Source: Fimbriimonadaceae bacterium
Lineage (GTDB): Bacteria; Armatimonadota; Fimbriimonadia; Fimbriimonadales; Fimbriimonadaceae
NCBI GenBank assembly: GCA_014380605.1
Contig: JACMJO010000007.1
Coordinates: 1 to 7,119, forward strand
DNA: 7,119 bases
Direction of reading: 5' to 3'
Both the position numbers and the translations under genes were made by a program. The notes beneath the pieces were generated by a model. It saw only the letters and a program-made list of their open reading frames with translations. It was not told the origin of the DNA and ran no database searches. Positions 1 to 5,980 of this stretch are shown piece by piece (the stretch's first letter is position 1; each line of letters starts with the position of its first letter).

Positions 1-261
1 CCGAACCTTGGTGCGCGGGTTCTCGGCGTCGATTTCGCGATCAGCGATCCGGTTCCAAGCCATCGCCGCGCTCCGACAGCTCACCATTGCGATCACGATC
101 CAGAAAAACTTGAAGAATCCGGGCCAAGCGGTGCCAAAAGCCGAAAGCGATCCCCACATCATCCCGACCATCGCGAAGGGAAGGGCAAAGATCGAATGCT
201 CGAACTTGATCATCTCCAGGTAGACCCGGAATGCAGACCAGCCCCGTGCCGCGGTAGCCAT
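1..261 (-). CDS. ubiA: UbiA-family prenyltransferase, N-terminal fragment (87 codons visible)
   Basis: Integral-membrane enzyme that transfers a polyprenyl chain to an aromatic acid in ubiquinone or menaquinone biosynthesis. The reading frame is open from an ATG at 261-259 to the left edge, giving 87 residues of a protein that is usually about 290. What is seen: an N-terminal segment with FEHSIFALPFA (20-30), hydrophobic stretches at about 24-42 and 50-68 that fit the first two membrane helices, and an RSAAMAWNRIADREIDAENP segment at 63-82. The last contains the NxxxDxxxD prenyl-diphosphate/Mg2+ motif (N70, D74, D78). Known of the family: this wording is typical of the UbiA-like group that includes MqnP of the futalosine menaquinone pathway as well as 4-hydroxybenzoate prenyltransferases. 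The fragment cannot separate these. An AGGAAG lies about 13 bases upstream of the ATG, a weak ribosome site. It is divergent from the glycosyltransferase at 326 and is probably a housekeeping gene marking the edge of the glycan cluster (inference). Confidence 0.88.
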   Translation of the reverse strand, partial: MATAARGWSAFRVYLEMIKFEHSIFALPFAMVGMMWGSLSAFGTAWPGFFKFFWIVIAMVSCRSAAMAWNRIADREIDAENPRTKVR

Positions 262-325
262 TGCGAGAAGTTTACTTCCTGCCGTTTCGCGCCCTGCCTC
301 GTATCGCCTAGAATGAAGCCCGCTG
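262..325. promoter_or_regulatory. Divergent intergenic region between ubiA-like gene and glycosyltransferase
   Basis: These 64 bp must hold 5' control signals for both divergent genes unless promoters lie inside coding sequence. Rightward, TAGAAT at 309-314 resembles a -10 box 11 bases before the ATG at 326; the hexamer 17 bases upstream of it (TTCGCG, 286-291) is a poor -35. Leftward, TAAACT (274-269 on the minus strand) resembles a -10 box 7 bases before the ATG at 261. It lies inside a short palindrome, GAAGT-TT-ACTTC (267-278), which could be an operator or chance. If these -10 boxes are real, both transcripts would have almost no leader. The region is supported by gene layout; the individual boxes are weak. 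Confidence 0.35.
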
Positions 326-1315
326 ATGCCGAAAGTATCCATCATCGTTCCGAGCTATAACCACGGCGTCTTTTTGCCCCAATGCATCGAGAGCGTTTTG
401 TCCCAAACTCTTGAGGACTGGGAGTTTGTGATCGTGGACGATGGGAGCCATGACGACAGCCCCGCGGTGATCGAGCGTTACAAGGACCCAAGGATCATCG
501 TCCAACGCAACGAAAGGAATCTTGGCACCTATGGCACCCAGAATCGATGCCTTGAAGTGGCGACCGGAGACTTTGTCGCCGTCCTAAACTCGGACGACTA
601 TTGGAAACCCAAGAAGTTGGAAATGCAGTTGGCCATCCTGGACATTCATCCCGACTGTTCCTTCAGCTACACTTTCGGCGCCCTGGCCGATGATTCAGGC
701 GTGGAAAAGAGCGGAACCGACCACCATGGCGATCTCCCCCGAGACCCGATCCAGTCTTTAGCTCCTTGGCTTGTCCTGGAAAACCGCGTTCTCGCTTCCT
801 CCGTGATCTTCCGCAGGGGCGCTATCCGATTCGACCCCAAACTCCGCTATTCAGGAGACTGGGTCGCCCTTCTGCAACTCATCCAGAAAGGTCCAGCTGC
901 CTACATCGAGGAGCCCTTAACTATCTGGCGTCAGCATGGAGCGAACTCGTACAAGGAGCGGGTGAAGCATTTCGGAGAAGAGATCAGAATTCGGCATGCC
1001 ATCTTGGCGAACAGGGATCGATGGAAACTTCCGGGCACGGATTTGGCCAAGCTAACGGAGAAACTCGCCCTATGCGCGATCTCTCTCAGCAGCGTCTATG
1101 TCAACTGCGGCGATCGCAATCGGGCTCGAGATGCGCTACGGGTTGCCCTTGCCATCGATCCTCATAACGCCCAGGCAAAGAAGCGAATCAAAATGCTCTG
1201 GCTCCCTTTGGGCGCCCAAAGGGCTAGGATCAGCCCAGGAATCGACCCTAAGCCCTTCGAAGAGGCTTACCGGGCCATGCCGCCCGTGGAAGAGGTGAAT
1301 CTTGACAATGACTAA
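326..1315 (+). CDS. Family 2 (GT-A fold) glycosyltransferase with C-terminal helical, TPR-like extension
   Basis: Predicted inverting transferase moving a sugar from a nucleotide-sugar to a glycan acceptor at the cytoplasmic side of the membrane. It has 329 residues. Seen: a GT2 N-terminus (VSIIVPSYNHGVFLPQCIES at 4-23), VDDGS with the nucleotide-binding aspartates at 37-41, a DXD-like NSDDYW at 88-93, and GDW at 177-179, where the family's late acidic and aromatic motif lies. WRQHGANS (201-208) resembles the usual end of the catalytic core. No membrane helix is visible. Residues about 243-291 look helical, and AL(R)VALAIDPHNAQAKKRI resembles one tetratricopeptide unit, which may mediate a protein contact (inference). 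The start is the ATG at 326; another ATG at 313 is out of frame and no strong ribosome site is visible. Its 3' end overlaps the downstream methyltransferase, so the two are probably co-translated. Donor and acceptor are unknown. Confidence 0.9.
   Translation: MPKVSIIVPSYNHGVFLPQCIESVLSQTLEDWEFVIVDDGSHDDSPAVIERYKDPRIIVQRNERNLGTYGTQNRCLEVATGDFVAVLNSDDYWKPKKLEMQLAILDIHPDCSFSYTFGALADDSGVEKSGTDHHGDLPRDPIQSLAPWLVLENRVLASSVIFRRGAIRFDPKLRYSGDWVALLQLIQKGPAAYIEEPLTIWRQHGANSYKERVKHFGEEIRIRHAILANRDRWKLPGTDLAKLTEKLALCAISLSSVYVNCGDRNRARDALRVALAIDPHNAQAKKRIKMLWLPLGAQRARISPGIDPKPFEEAYRAMPPVEEVNLDND
1292..1297 (+). promoter_or_regulatory. Ribosome binding site GAGGTG for the 1308 methyltransferase
   Basis: GAGGTG lies inside the last codons of the upstream glycosyltransferase, 10 bases before the ATG at 1308 and 4 bases before an in-frame TTG at 1302. 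The ATG spacing is the more usual one, so ATG is preferred. Because the upstream stop (TAA, 1313-1315) lies just after this ATG, ribosomes finishing the glycosyltransferase could reinitiate here. Confidence 0.6.
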
Positions 1316-2063
1316 GTACGACAAGGAGTTTTACGACGTCTCATCTGTTTCGTCCAAGAAGGCGGCCGAGATCATTCTGCCGATCGTTCTGGAACTGATC
1401 AAGTGCGAAAGGGCCATCGACATCGGGTGCGGCAACGGTCCGTGGTCGAGCGTCCTCCTTGATCTCGAGGTGGGCCACGTTATCGGCGTCGATGGCGACT
1501 ATGTCGATCAAAAGTGGCTGATGATCCCAAGCGCCAGCTTTGTTGCCCAAGACCTGACGGCTCCGATTAAGATCGAGGAGAGATTCGACCTCGCAATGTG
1601 CATCGAAGTTGCCGAGCATCTCCCAGAATCGCGTGCCGAGGGCTTGGTAGACGACTTAACTCGCCTCGCTCCCGTGGTGTTATTCTCCGCCGCCATTCCC
1701 GGACAAGGCGGAACGGGACATATCAACGAGCAACCGCAGACTTACTGGACAGAGAAGTTCGCGAAACGAGGTTACATCGCCTTGGATGTTATTCGGAGAC
1801 GAACTTGGGATGATTCCCGGGTTCCCGGTATCTATCCTCAGAATATGTTCTTAATGGCTAGTCGAGAAGCAATCGATCCCAATCCCAGTCTGCAAGTGGC
1901 CGAGGCGACCAATTGCCCCTCGATGGCCTCCGCCATCCATCCTTACACCTACGAAACGGCTTGGCGACCCTGGCTGCCGGGAATCGTCCCGATTCGACAA
2001 CTTCTAAAGCTGGTGCCCAAGACCGCCTTCGGCGCAATCACCCGTCGGCTAAGGCGCAAGTAG
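1308..2063 (+). CDS. Class I SAM-dependent methyltransferase (Methyltransf_23-like)
   Basis: Predicted methyl transfer from S-adenosylmethionine, probably to a sugar or glycan precursor given the neighbours. It has 251 residues from the ATG at 1308; an in-frame TTG at 1302 would add two. Seen, in ATG numbering: motif I IDIGCGNGPWS (37-47) for SAM binding, the acidic end of strand 2 in GVDGD (60-64), AQDL at about 80-83, and EVAEHLPES (100-108) at motif IV. Then comes SAAIPGQGGTGHINEQPQTYW (127-147), whose GHINEQ-x-x-YW pattern is common in methyltransferases of polysaccharide clusters. Residues after about 185 are not recognisable as a separate domain, and the C-terminus is basic (RRLRRK). 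It overlaps the upstream glycosyltransferase by 8 bp (ATGACTAA), which argues for one transcript and coupled translation. The methylated position cannot be deduced. Confidence 0.87.
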   Translation: MTKYDKEFYDVSSVSSKKAAEIILPIVLELIKCERAIDIGCGNGPWSSVLLDLEVGHVIGVDGDYVDQKWLMIPSASFVAQDLTAPIKIEERFDLAMCIEVAEHLPESRAEGLVDDLTRLAPVVLFSAAIPGQGGTGHINEQPQTYWTEKFAKRGYIALDVIRRRTWDDSRVPGIYPQNMFLMASREAIDPNPSLQVAEATNCPSMASAIHPYTYETAWRPWLPGIVPIRQLLKLVPKTAFGAITRRLRRK

Positions 2064-2071
2064 GGAAGTCG

Positions 2072-3016
2072 TCACTTCATCCGAACGGCCCGGATATAGC
2101 CTATCTTCCAATCGCCGTCGCTCTGCACGAAGGACGCGAAGCCGTTCCGGTGCAGGATATCTAGCAACTCGGAAAGTTCGCCTCCGACCGTATGCCATTC
2201 GAGAATCATGTAGTCGACCCGTCTCAGAAGTTCAGAGGAATCCAAGTCCCTGAGAATCGGAAACTCCGCCCCCTCGCAATCCATCTTCACCACAACTGGC
2301 CCTTGGCTTGATTCAAGAAGTGGCCCCAAGGCTGTAGTTGCCCGTACGACTTCGACCTTCACCAACTGCTCCTTGGTGGACTTGGCGGAGTAGTAAAGCC
2401 CAAGCCCGCCTTTGTTATCAGGGTCGTACGCGAGGCTTAACTCTTCATCCTTGTCTCCCAAGCCCTTGCAGTGCCGTGTGATCCTGTCCGCGACCTTTGG
2501 GTTAAGTTGGAAATTCGCCTCCGCAAGCTCGAAGGTAGGCGGAAAAATCTCAAAGGCATGCACCGGGCAGTCGTACTTATTGGCGAAGTAGAGTGAAGCC
2601 GCGCCGAAATTCATGCCGATGTCGAGAACTAAGCCCGGCGGTTCCAGTAAAGACATTTCGTAGATCCCCTGGGAGAAGATCTCAGCGACCACCGAAATGT
2701 CGATCGATGTGGTCGTGGCTATCCGAAGGCCGCAGACGTCGATGAACCATTTCTTATCGCGATACTCGAAGTTGCCATTCAAATTCTCCTGAATCACCCG
2801 CACGGAAAACAGGTCGGCAAGCAAAGCTAATGCTTCCGGCTCTAGGGTGGGGATAAACGCCTTGGCCTCCGGCACGTAGATGCCCTTCGACAGGTCGCGA
2901 GTGTGGCCCCGGTTAAAGCTCAGCGGATACGGGTGGACACGGGTGGCGGTCTTGAGACTTCTGAATAACGCCAAATTCTTGAGGAGTCGCTTAGGCCGAA
3001 GTAGCGGGTTTTTCAT
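2072..3016 (-). CDS. FkbM-family SAM-dependent methyltransferase
   Basis: Predicted O-methyltransferase of the FkbM group, whose known members methylate hydroxyls of polyketides and sugars. It has 314 residues from the ATG at 3016. Seen in this numbering: motif I VLDIGMNFG (130-138), HAFEIFPP (153-160) with the strand-2 acidic residue, VKMDCEGAEFPIL (243-255), the FkbM K-x-D-x-E-G-x-E signature, and LEWH (272-275). Start choice: the frame extends to a GTG at 3079 (335 residues), with a further ATG at 3058, but neither has a ribosome site. Starting at 3016 puts DIGMN at residue 132, exactly where it lies in the paralogous protein at 4138-5100, and gives matching lengths (314 and 320). The gene is alone on the minus strand, convergent with the 1308 gene and divergent from the 3129 gene, so it needs its own promoter. 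The substrate is unknown; a glycan sugar hydroxyl is the likeliest from context. Confidence 0.88.
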   Translation of the reverse strand: MKNPLLRPKRLLKNLALFRSLKTATRVHPYPLSFNRGHTRDLSKGIYVPEAKAFIPTLEPEALALLADLFSVRVIQENLNGNFEYRDKKWFIDVCGLRIATTTSIDISVVAEIFSQGIYEMSLLEPPGLVLDIGMNFGAASLYFANKYDCPVHAFEIFPPTFELAEANFQLNPKVADRITRHCKGLGDKDEELSLAYDPDNKGGLGLYYSAKSTKEQLVKVEVVRATTALGPLLESSQGPVVVKMDCEGAEFPILRDLDSSELLRRVDYMILEWHTVGGELSELLDILHRNGFASFVQSDGDWKIGYIRAVRMK

Positions 3017-3128
3017 CGACTGGCTCAGGTGCAGAGGCACAATGTTACACCACAACATGTTCGGACGAACGAGTGGCACAAATCATGAGAATCTCAATCC
3101 ATTGACGCATAATCGGTGGCAATAACAC
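3017..3128. promoter_or_regulatory. Divergent promoter region between FkbM gene and zinc-ribbon methyltransferase
   Basis: 112 bp between two divergent starts. Leftward candidate: TTCGTC (3069-3064 on the minus strand), a 16-base spacer, then TAACAT (3047-3042), 25 bases before the ATG at 3016. Rightward candidate: ATGAGA (3085-3090, 4 of 6 to TTGACA), a 17-base spacer, then CATAAT (3108-3113, 5 of 6 to TATAAT), 15 bases before the ATG at 3129. The rightward promoter would start transcription near 3120, beyond the GGTGG at 3115-3119 that could serve as ribosome site, so the two readings compete. The layout is firm; the individual boxes are tentative. Confidence 0.4.
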
Positions 3129-4103
3129 ATGGCTCCAATCAAAGGCACTTGCCCAATCTGCGAAATGGAAACAGACCACACGTCTTACCAATTCGCGGAG
3201 AGGATGTTTGGCTTGGGTGGAGTCCTTGATTACCTGCAATGCCACGAGTGCGGCGCCATGCGCATTTGCGATCCGCCCAGCAGTATGGCGGATTGCTATC
3301 CCGACGATTACTATGCGAACGCCGACCCCTATACATTGAACTATGAGAAGGGTCTAAAGTGGCGACTTCTGCGGGCTCGAGATCGCTACGAGTGGACTGG
3401 CGTTGGTGGCGTTGGGAAGTTGTTTTCGAAGCTCAAGGCCAATCCTCGCCCAAGGTCTCTGTGGCCCGCAAAGCTCCGTAAGACAGATCGTATCCTAGAT
3501 GTGGGATGCGGTTCCGGATACCACCTTCGCCATTTGCATTCCCTCGGATTCTCTAATTTAATGGGAATCGACTTGTTCATTGGAGAAGAGGTTTCGCTCC
3601 GTGGCTTGCAACTGAAACGACAGGACATTTATGCGGTTCAGGGGCAGTTCGATGTGGTGATGCTTAACCACTCTTTGGAGCACATGCTTGAGCATGGTGA
3701 AGTGTTGCGCGAGTGCTACCGCCTTCTCAGCCCAACCGGAAGGGTGCTTGTGCGAATCCCCACAATCGAGTGTGAAGCCTGGGAGGAGTACGGGAAGGAT
3801 TGGTTCCAGATAGATGCGCCCCGCCACTTCCTGCTTCACTCCCGCAAGAGCATCAGCAGAATTGCTGAGAAGGCCGGCTTTCAAGTCTTGGCAATGGTCG
3901 ATGATTCCACGGAGGATCAATTCATCTTTAGCGAAATCTATCGAGAGGGCCTGCCGATGGTCTCACGGAATCCCGAGACCGAGGCAAAGATATCCGAGCT
4001 CCGCTCAAAGATGCCAATCGAAGAGTACAAACAAAGGGCGGCGCGACTAAATGAGGAAGGACGGGGCGATCAGATTTGCGTGGTGCTTTCCAAGGCCGTC
4101 TAG
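3129..4103 (+). CDS. Class I SAM-dependent methyltransferase with N-terminal zinc-ribbon-like CxxC pairs
   Basis: Predicted methyltransferase of the UbiG-like / Methyltransf_23 type common in glycan and nucleotide-sugar gene clusters. It has 324 residues. Seen: two cysteine pairs, C8-x2-C11 and C38-x2-C41, matching a small zinc ribbon. A linker follows with CYPDDYYAN (56-64), a pattern that often follows such ribbons in these enzymes. Then come motif I ILDVGCGSGYHLRHL (122-136), the strand-2 acidic residue in GIDLF (146-150), FDVVMLNHSLEHM (174-186) at motif IV, and RVLVRIPT (205-212). DAPRHFLLHSRKS (229-241) and AGF (249-251) complete the pattern of this subgroup. The start is the ATG at 3129, with GGTGG 9 bases upstream. 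It is probably co-transcribed with the FkbM gene 34 bp downstream. Zinc-ribbon methyltransferases in sugar pathways include C-methyltransferases acting on nucleotide-linked keto-sugars, so C- as well as O-methylation is possible; the sequence does not decide. Confidence 0.87.
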   Translation: MAPIKGTCPICEMETDHTSYQFAERMFGLGGVLDYLQCHECGAMRICDPPSSMADCYPDDYYANADPYTLNYEKGLKWRLLRARDRYEWTGVGGVGKLFSKLKANPRPRSLWPAKLRKTDRILDVGCGSGYHLRHLHSLGFSNLMGIDLFIGEEVSLRGLQLKRQDIYAVQGQFDVVMLNHSLEHMLEHGEVLRECYRLLSPTGRVLVRIPTIECEAWEEYGKDWFQIDAPRHFLLHSRKSISRIAEKAGFQVLAMVDDSTEDQFIFSEIYREGLPMVSRNPETEAKISELRSKMPIEEYKQRAARLNEEGRGDQICVVLSKAV

Positions 4104-4127
4104 ATCAATTCTCTCGTCTCATAGGTT

Positions 4128-4133
4128 AGGTGG
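4128..4133 (+). promoter_or_regulatory. Ribosome binding site AGGTGG for the 4138 FkbM gene
   Basis: AGGTGG within TTAGGTGGGTGA ends 4 bases before the ATG at 4138. It is the most purine-rich site in the 34-bp gap after the upstream stop codon and supports this start. Confidence 0.5.
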
Positions 4134-4137
4134 GTGA

Positions 4138-5100
4138 ATGAGCGTTCTGGAAGGGCTAAGGCGGGTCAAAACGAAAGCCTTGTTAAGGCACCGCTATGGG
4201 CCAGAGTTTGGGTTGCATTTCTGGAACGCCGGAATAAAGCCGCCTACCGATGCATCGCTTTCCCCCGAAGGAGAACTGTGCCTCCCCGGTCTCGGATTCA
4301 AGTCCAAAATCCTAGACACCGCCTCCACTCTTGCCCTCTCTGCTCACGAGGCGCTTTTCCAACTCAAAGCCTATGCATCTGCCGAATTGGCCTATCGGGA
4401 CGACCACATCTCCATCGCGGTTCAGGGCGTTCAACTCCATGGATATTCGCACTCCGACATTGTCACGGCTAAGGAGATCTTCGTCGACGAACTCTACTCT
4501 TTTCATCTCGACTCCGAGCTTGTAGTCATCGACATCGGGATGAATGTCGGCTTGGCTTCTCTTTACTTTGCTAAGCGACACCGATGCGTGGTCCACGGAT
4601 ATGAGCTGTTCCCCAGCACCGCCAATGTTGCGTCTCGAAACATCGACCTTAACCCTGATCTCGCCCCGAACATCACCGTTAATGCCTTTGGTATTTTTGA
4701 TCGGGATTCTGAGTTCGAGCTCATCAGTCGGCCGGAAGCACGGAATGCAGGAAGCCTCATTTGGAAACGAGAAGAGCTTCCCGGGATTGCTGAAAAGGTG
4801 GAAACCCGAGAAGCGACTAGCGCCCTAAAGCCGATCCTGGATCAGTATCCAGATAGAAAGGCAGTTCTAAAGTTAGATGCTGAGGGTGCGGAATACGAGA
4901 TTTTGCAAAACCTCTTCGAGAGCGGTACATTGCAAAGATTCGATCTCATCATGATGGAATGGCATGAGCGCCCGAGCCACCCGATCGAGACCGTCTTGAC
5001 TCAACTCGCAAGCGCGGGCTTTGTCTACACAAGCCGACGGGAGCCAGCCTCGATGGTCGGCTTCATCAATGCTTGGAAATCTTCAAATATCTCCTCTTAA
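4138..5100 (+). CDS. FkbM-family SAM-dependent methyltransferase (paralogue of the 2072-3016 gene)
   Basis: Predicted O-methyltransferase, 320 residues. Seen: motif I VIDIGMNVG (130-138), HGYELFPS (153-160), LKLDAEGAEYEIL (244-256) as the FkbM signature, and MEWHE (273-277). The first 125 or so residues are a separate N-terminal region with no motif I recognise; basic residues cluster at 8-20 (RRVKTKALLRHRY). The core aligns with the minus-strand FkbM protein almost without gaps: both have DIGMN at 132, then ASLYFA, then C-x-VH-x(2)-E-x-FP, then LNP. The N-terminal regions and the ASG-F tails have diverged, so the two probably act on different positions or acceptors (inference). It follows the zinc-ribbon methyltransferase by 34 bp with a good ribosome site, so the two likely share a transcript. 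Its last 35 bp, including the stop, overlap the 3' end of the opposing glycosyltransferase gene. Confidence 0.9.
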   Translation: MSVLEGLRRVKTKALLRHRYGPEFGLHFWNAGIKPPTDASLSPEGELCLPGLGFKSKILDTASTLALSAHEALFQLKAYASAELAYRDDHISIAVQGVQLHGYSHSDIVTAKEIFVDELYSFHLDSELVVIDIGMNVGLASLYFAKRHRCVVHGYELFPSTANVASRNIDLNPDLAPNITVNAFGIFDRDSEFELISRPEARNAGSLIWKREELPGIAEKVETREATSALKPILDQYPDRKAVLKLDAEGAEYEILQNLFESGTLQRFDLIMMEWHERPSHPIETVLTQLASAGFVYTSRREPASMVGFINAWKSSNISS

Positions 5101-5980
5101 ACAAGCGCGACAACGTGCCGAATCCTTGTGAGGAGAGGCCCAACCGCGGAGAGGATTTTGCTGCCCGCGCCCACAATGCGAGCTTCGAGGGCAAGGACCC
5201 TTCGGAATGCGGCAACTCTTCCAGCACAGACTTGGACCACGCCCTTCTCGCCTCAACGCGATCAAGTTCGCGCATCTGGTCCGTGTAGTGCTTCGCATAA
5301 AGTTGCCGCAGTTCATCGTCCGTAGAAGCGGTCACTTCCGCAATCGTCTTACTGTTCGAGTGAAACCGGAATGCCGAGAGCGGATACTGGACAACATCGA
5401 GCTTCACCCCCGCCGCCAGCAGCCTCAGCCAGTACTCATAATCCATGTTGAACTTCCTAGCCTCATCCAAAGGGCCAAACTCCTCGACTACCGATCGCCT
5501 CCAAAAAGTGGAAGGCTGGGCGATGCAACAAAACTTGTACATGCGCCGAAAATCGATCTCGAGAGGAAGCTCGCTCAGGAAGCTATCTTCGGCCCCATAG
5601 AAGATGCAGGGACCAGTGACCCACCGACTGGAAGGGTTTCGCTTGAAAAAATCTGCAATGTAATGCAAGGCGCCGGGCAAATAGACGTCATCGGAGTTGA
5701 GGTAGGCCACGATTTCGCCCGTAGCCCTTTCCAAGCCCTTGTTAATCGCATGAGTCTGCCCTCGATCCTTCTCGATTTCAAAGTAGGCAAGTTTGGAAGC
5801 ATAGGACTGGATGATCTCCGGACTCCGATCCGTGCTTCCCCCATCAAAGATCATGTATTCCAAGTTCGGATACCGCTGATTGAGGACCGAAAGGATCGTT
5901 TCCTCAAGGAATTCGCCTTGGTTGTAGGACGGCGTGATGATTGTAATTTTGGGAAGCCCCTGGCCCGGAGAATGGCTCAT
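5066..5980 (-). CDS. Family 2 (GT-A fold) glycosyltransferase
   Basis: Predicted inverting sugar transferase acting on a glycan intermediate in the cytoplasm. It has 304 residues from the ATG at 5980. Seen: TIITPSYNQGEFLEETILSV (13-32), the FDGGSTD nucleotide-binding motif (45-51), RGQTHAINKGLERATGEIVA (73-92), a DXD-like NSDDVY (95-100), and QPSTFWRRSV (155-164). MDYEYWLRL (179-187) supplies the catalytic-base region (D180, E182), and FRFH (204-207) closes the core. These are typical of GT2 enzymes next to WcaA-like proteins. No membrane helix is visible; the C-terminus is basic (RLFKRRYLK). The frame stays open to 6130, but that extension lies inside the upstream gene. The ATG at 5980 forms a 4-bp ATGA overlap with the upstream stop, the usual sign of coupled translation. 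Its 3' end overlaps the opposing FkbM gene by 35 bp. Donor and acceptor are unknown. Confidence 0.91.
   Translation of the reverse strand: MSHSPGQGLPKITIITPSYNQGEFLEETILSVLNQRYPNLEYMIFDGGSTDRSPEIIQSYASKLAYFEIEKDRGQTHAINKGLERATGEIVAYLNSDDVYLPGALHYIADFFKRNPSSRWVTGPCIFYGAEDSFLSELPLEIDFRRMYKFCCIAQPSTFWRRSVVEEFGPLDEARKFNMDYEYWLRLLAAGVKLDVVQYPLSAFRFHSNSKTIAEVTASTDDELRQLYAKHYTDQMRELDRVEARRAWSKSVLEELPHSEGSLPSKLALWARAAKSSPRLGLSSQGFGTLSRLFKRRYLKISKH
5091..5135. repeat. Bulged inverted repeat at the convergent gene junction
   Basis: CTCCTC (5091-5096) can pair with GAGGAG (5130-5135), and ACAAG (5101-5105) with CTTGT (5125-5129). This leaves a 4-base bulge (TTAA, which contains the FkbM stop) and a 19-base loop. 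It lies where two converging transcripts must end. It lacks the U-tract of a classical intrinsic terminator in the rightward direction. Leftward, an AT-rich run (ATATTTGAAGATTT) follows, but that is still inside the glycosyltransferase reading frame. A role in termination is possible but unproven. Confidence 0.25.

Noticed and set aside
8..223. 71-codon plus-strand frame at the left edge.
   Set aside because: The opposite strand encodes the UbiA NxxxDxxxD motif across the same bases.
766..1167. 133-codon plus-strand frame inside the first glycosyltransferase gene.
   Set aside because: Out of frame with a gene carrying clear GT2 motifs; its arginine- and serine-rich composition is typical of a shadow frame.
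267..2078. The same GAAGT/ACTTC arms in two small palindromes (267-278 and 2065-2078), considered as binding sites for one regulator.
   Set aside because: Five-base arms are short enough to recur by chance, the spacers differ (2 and 4 bases), and one site lies at a gene 3' junction rather than in a promoter.
3017..3079. Upstream extension of the minus-strand FkbM gene to a GTG at 3079 (21 more residues).
   Set aside because: No ribosome site is visible, the extra residues have no counterpart in the paralogue, and the ATG at 3016 puts the FkbM motifs at identical residue numbers in both proteins.
3102..3107. TTGACG as a -35 box for the 3129 gene.
   Set aside because: A -10 box 17 bases downstream would fall on the start codon, and no suitable hexamer is there.
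3558..3920. 120-codon minus-strand frame inside the zinc-ribbon methyltransferase gene.
   Set aside because: Antisense to conserved SAM-binding motifs, with no domain signature and no start signal.
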